This document shows, one piece after another, positions 6,443 through 6,512 of a stretch of 6,512 nt of DNA; positions within the stretch are counted from its first letter, which is position 1, and every line of letters starts with the position of its first letter. The DNA is from Pseudomonadota bacterium. GTDB lineage: Bacteria; Desulfobacterota; Desulfobacteria; Desulfobacterales; RPRI01. The translations under genes and the position numbers were made by a program. Below the pieces are notes generated by a model that had not been told where the DNA came from, ran no database searches, and saw nothing but the letters and a program-made list of their open reading frames with translations. The stretch is from contig JAHJQU010000038.1 of assembly GCA_018819005.1 (NCBI GenBank), positions 1-6,512 on the forward strand, given 5' to 3'.

Positions 6443-6512
6443 GACGGCTTCTCAAAAAGTCATTCTGCTGTGTTGCACTTCATCTTTCGTCATTCCAGCG
6501 TACCAGTATGTA
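6443..6512. repeat. Palindromic intergenic repeat, copy 2 (cut by the window edge)
   Basis: These 70 bases are the reverse complement of 2561-2630 with only two differences (positions 6453 and 6495). The unit begins with GACGGC at 6443 and runs off the window shortly before the expected end of its central hairpin, so the other half should lie just outside. It sits upstream of the AOR gene, 75 bp from its start codon. Such high identity between two intergenic copies about 3.8 kb apart points to a recently dispersed or conserved repeat family. Confidence 0.85.

Overview
The window reads as chromosomal DNA of an anaerobic fatty-acid- or aromatic-acid-degrading bacterium. It has moderate GC, strong AGGAGG-type ribosome sites, a beta-oxidation gene pair and a tungsten/molybdenum aldehyde:ferredoxin oxidoreductase (AOR). 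This combination, and the style of the intergenic repeats, best fits a deltaproteobacterial (Desulfobacterota-like) sulfate reducer or syntroph. That placement is inference from gene content; no rRNA or marker gene is present. I see no IS element, phage gene, CRISPR array or tRNA.

Layout: positions 1-3831 hold a plus-strand beta-oxidation operon. It begins with a perfect 8-bp palindrome at 1-20 that matches the TetR-type FadR box of Bacillus in all but one consensus position. Next come a strong ribosome site and a FadN-type bifunctional gene (52-2457; 3-hydroxyacyl-CoA dehydrogenase N-terminal, enoyl-CoA hydratase C-terminal). A 195-bp spacer then carries a 126-bp imperfectly palindromic repeat, followed by a FadA-type thiolase (2653-3831). 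Together the two proteins carry out hydration, oxidation and thiolysis, the last three steps of a beta-oxidation turn. The acyl-CoA dehydrogenase must be encoded elsewhere.

Positions 3832-3954 form the convergent spacer, with a small direct-repeat/hairpin unit and a hairpin able to terminate transcription in both directions.

Positions 3955-6368 are a minus-strand unit transcribed away from the right edge: an AOR-family oxidoreductase (4632-6368), a strong hairpin terminator (4590-4619), and then a 202-residue protein of unassigned family (3955-4563). The first half of that protein looks like a MoaD/ThiS-type beta-grasp domain, which would suit an accessory role for the AOR's pterin cofactor. 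Upstream of the AOR are a good ribosome site, a weak candidate promoter and, at the window edge, a second, inverted copy of the repeat found between the beta-oxidation genes.

The most interesting points are the FadR-like operator, the odd beta-grasp-like partner of the AOR, the terminator separating the two minus-strand genes, and the paired inverted repeat copies.
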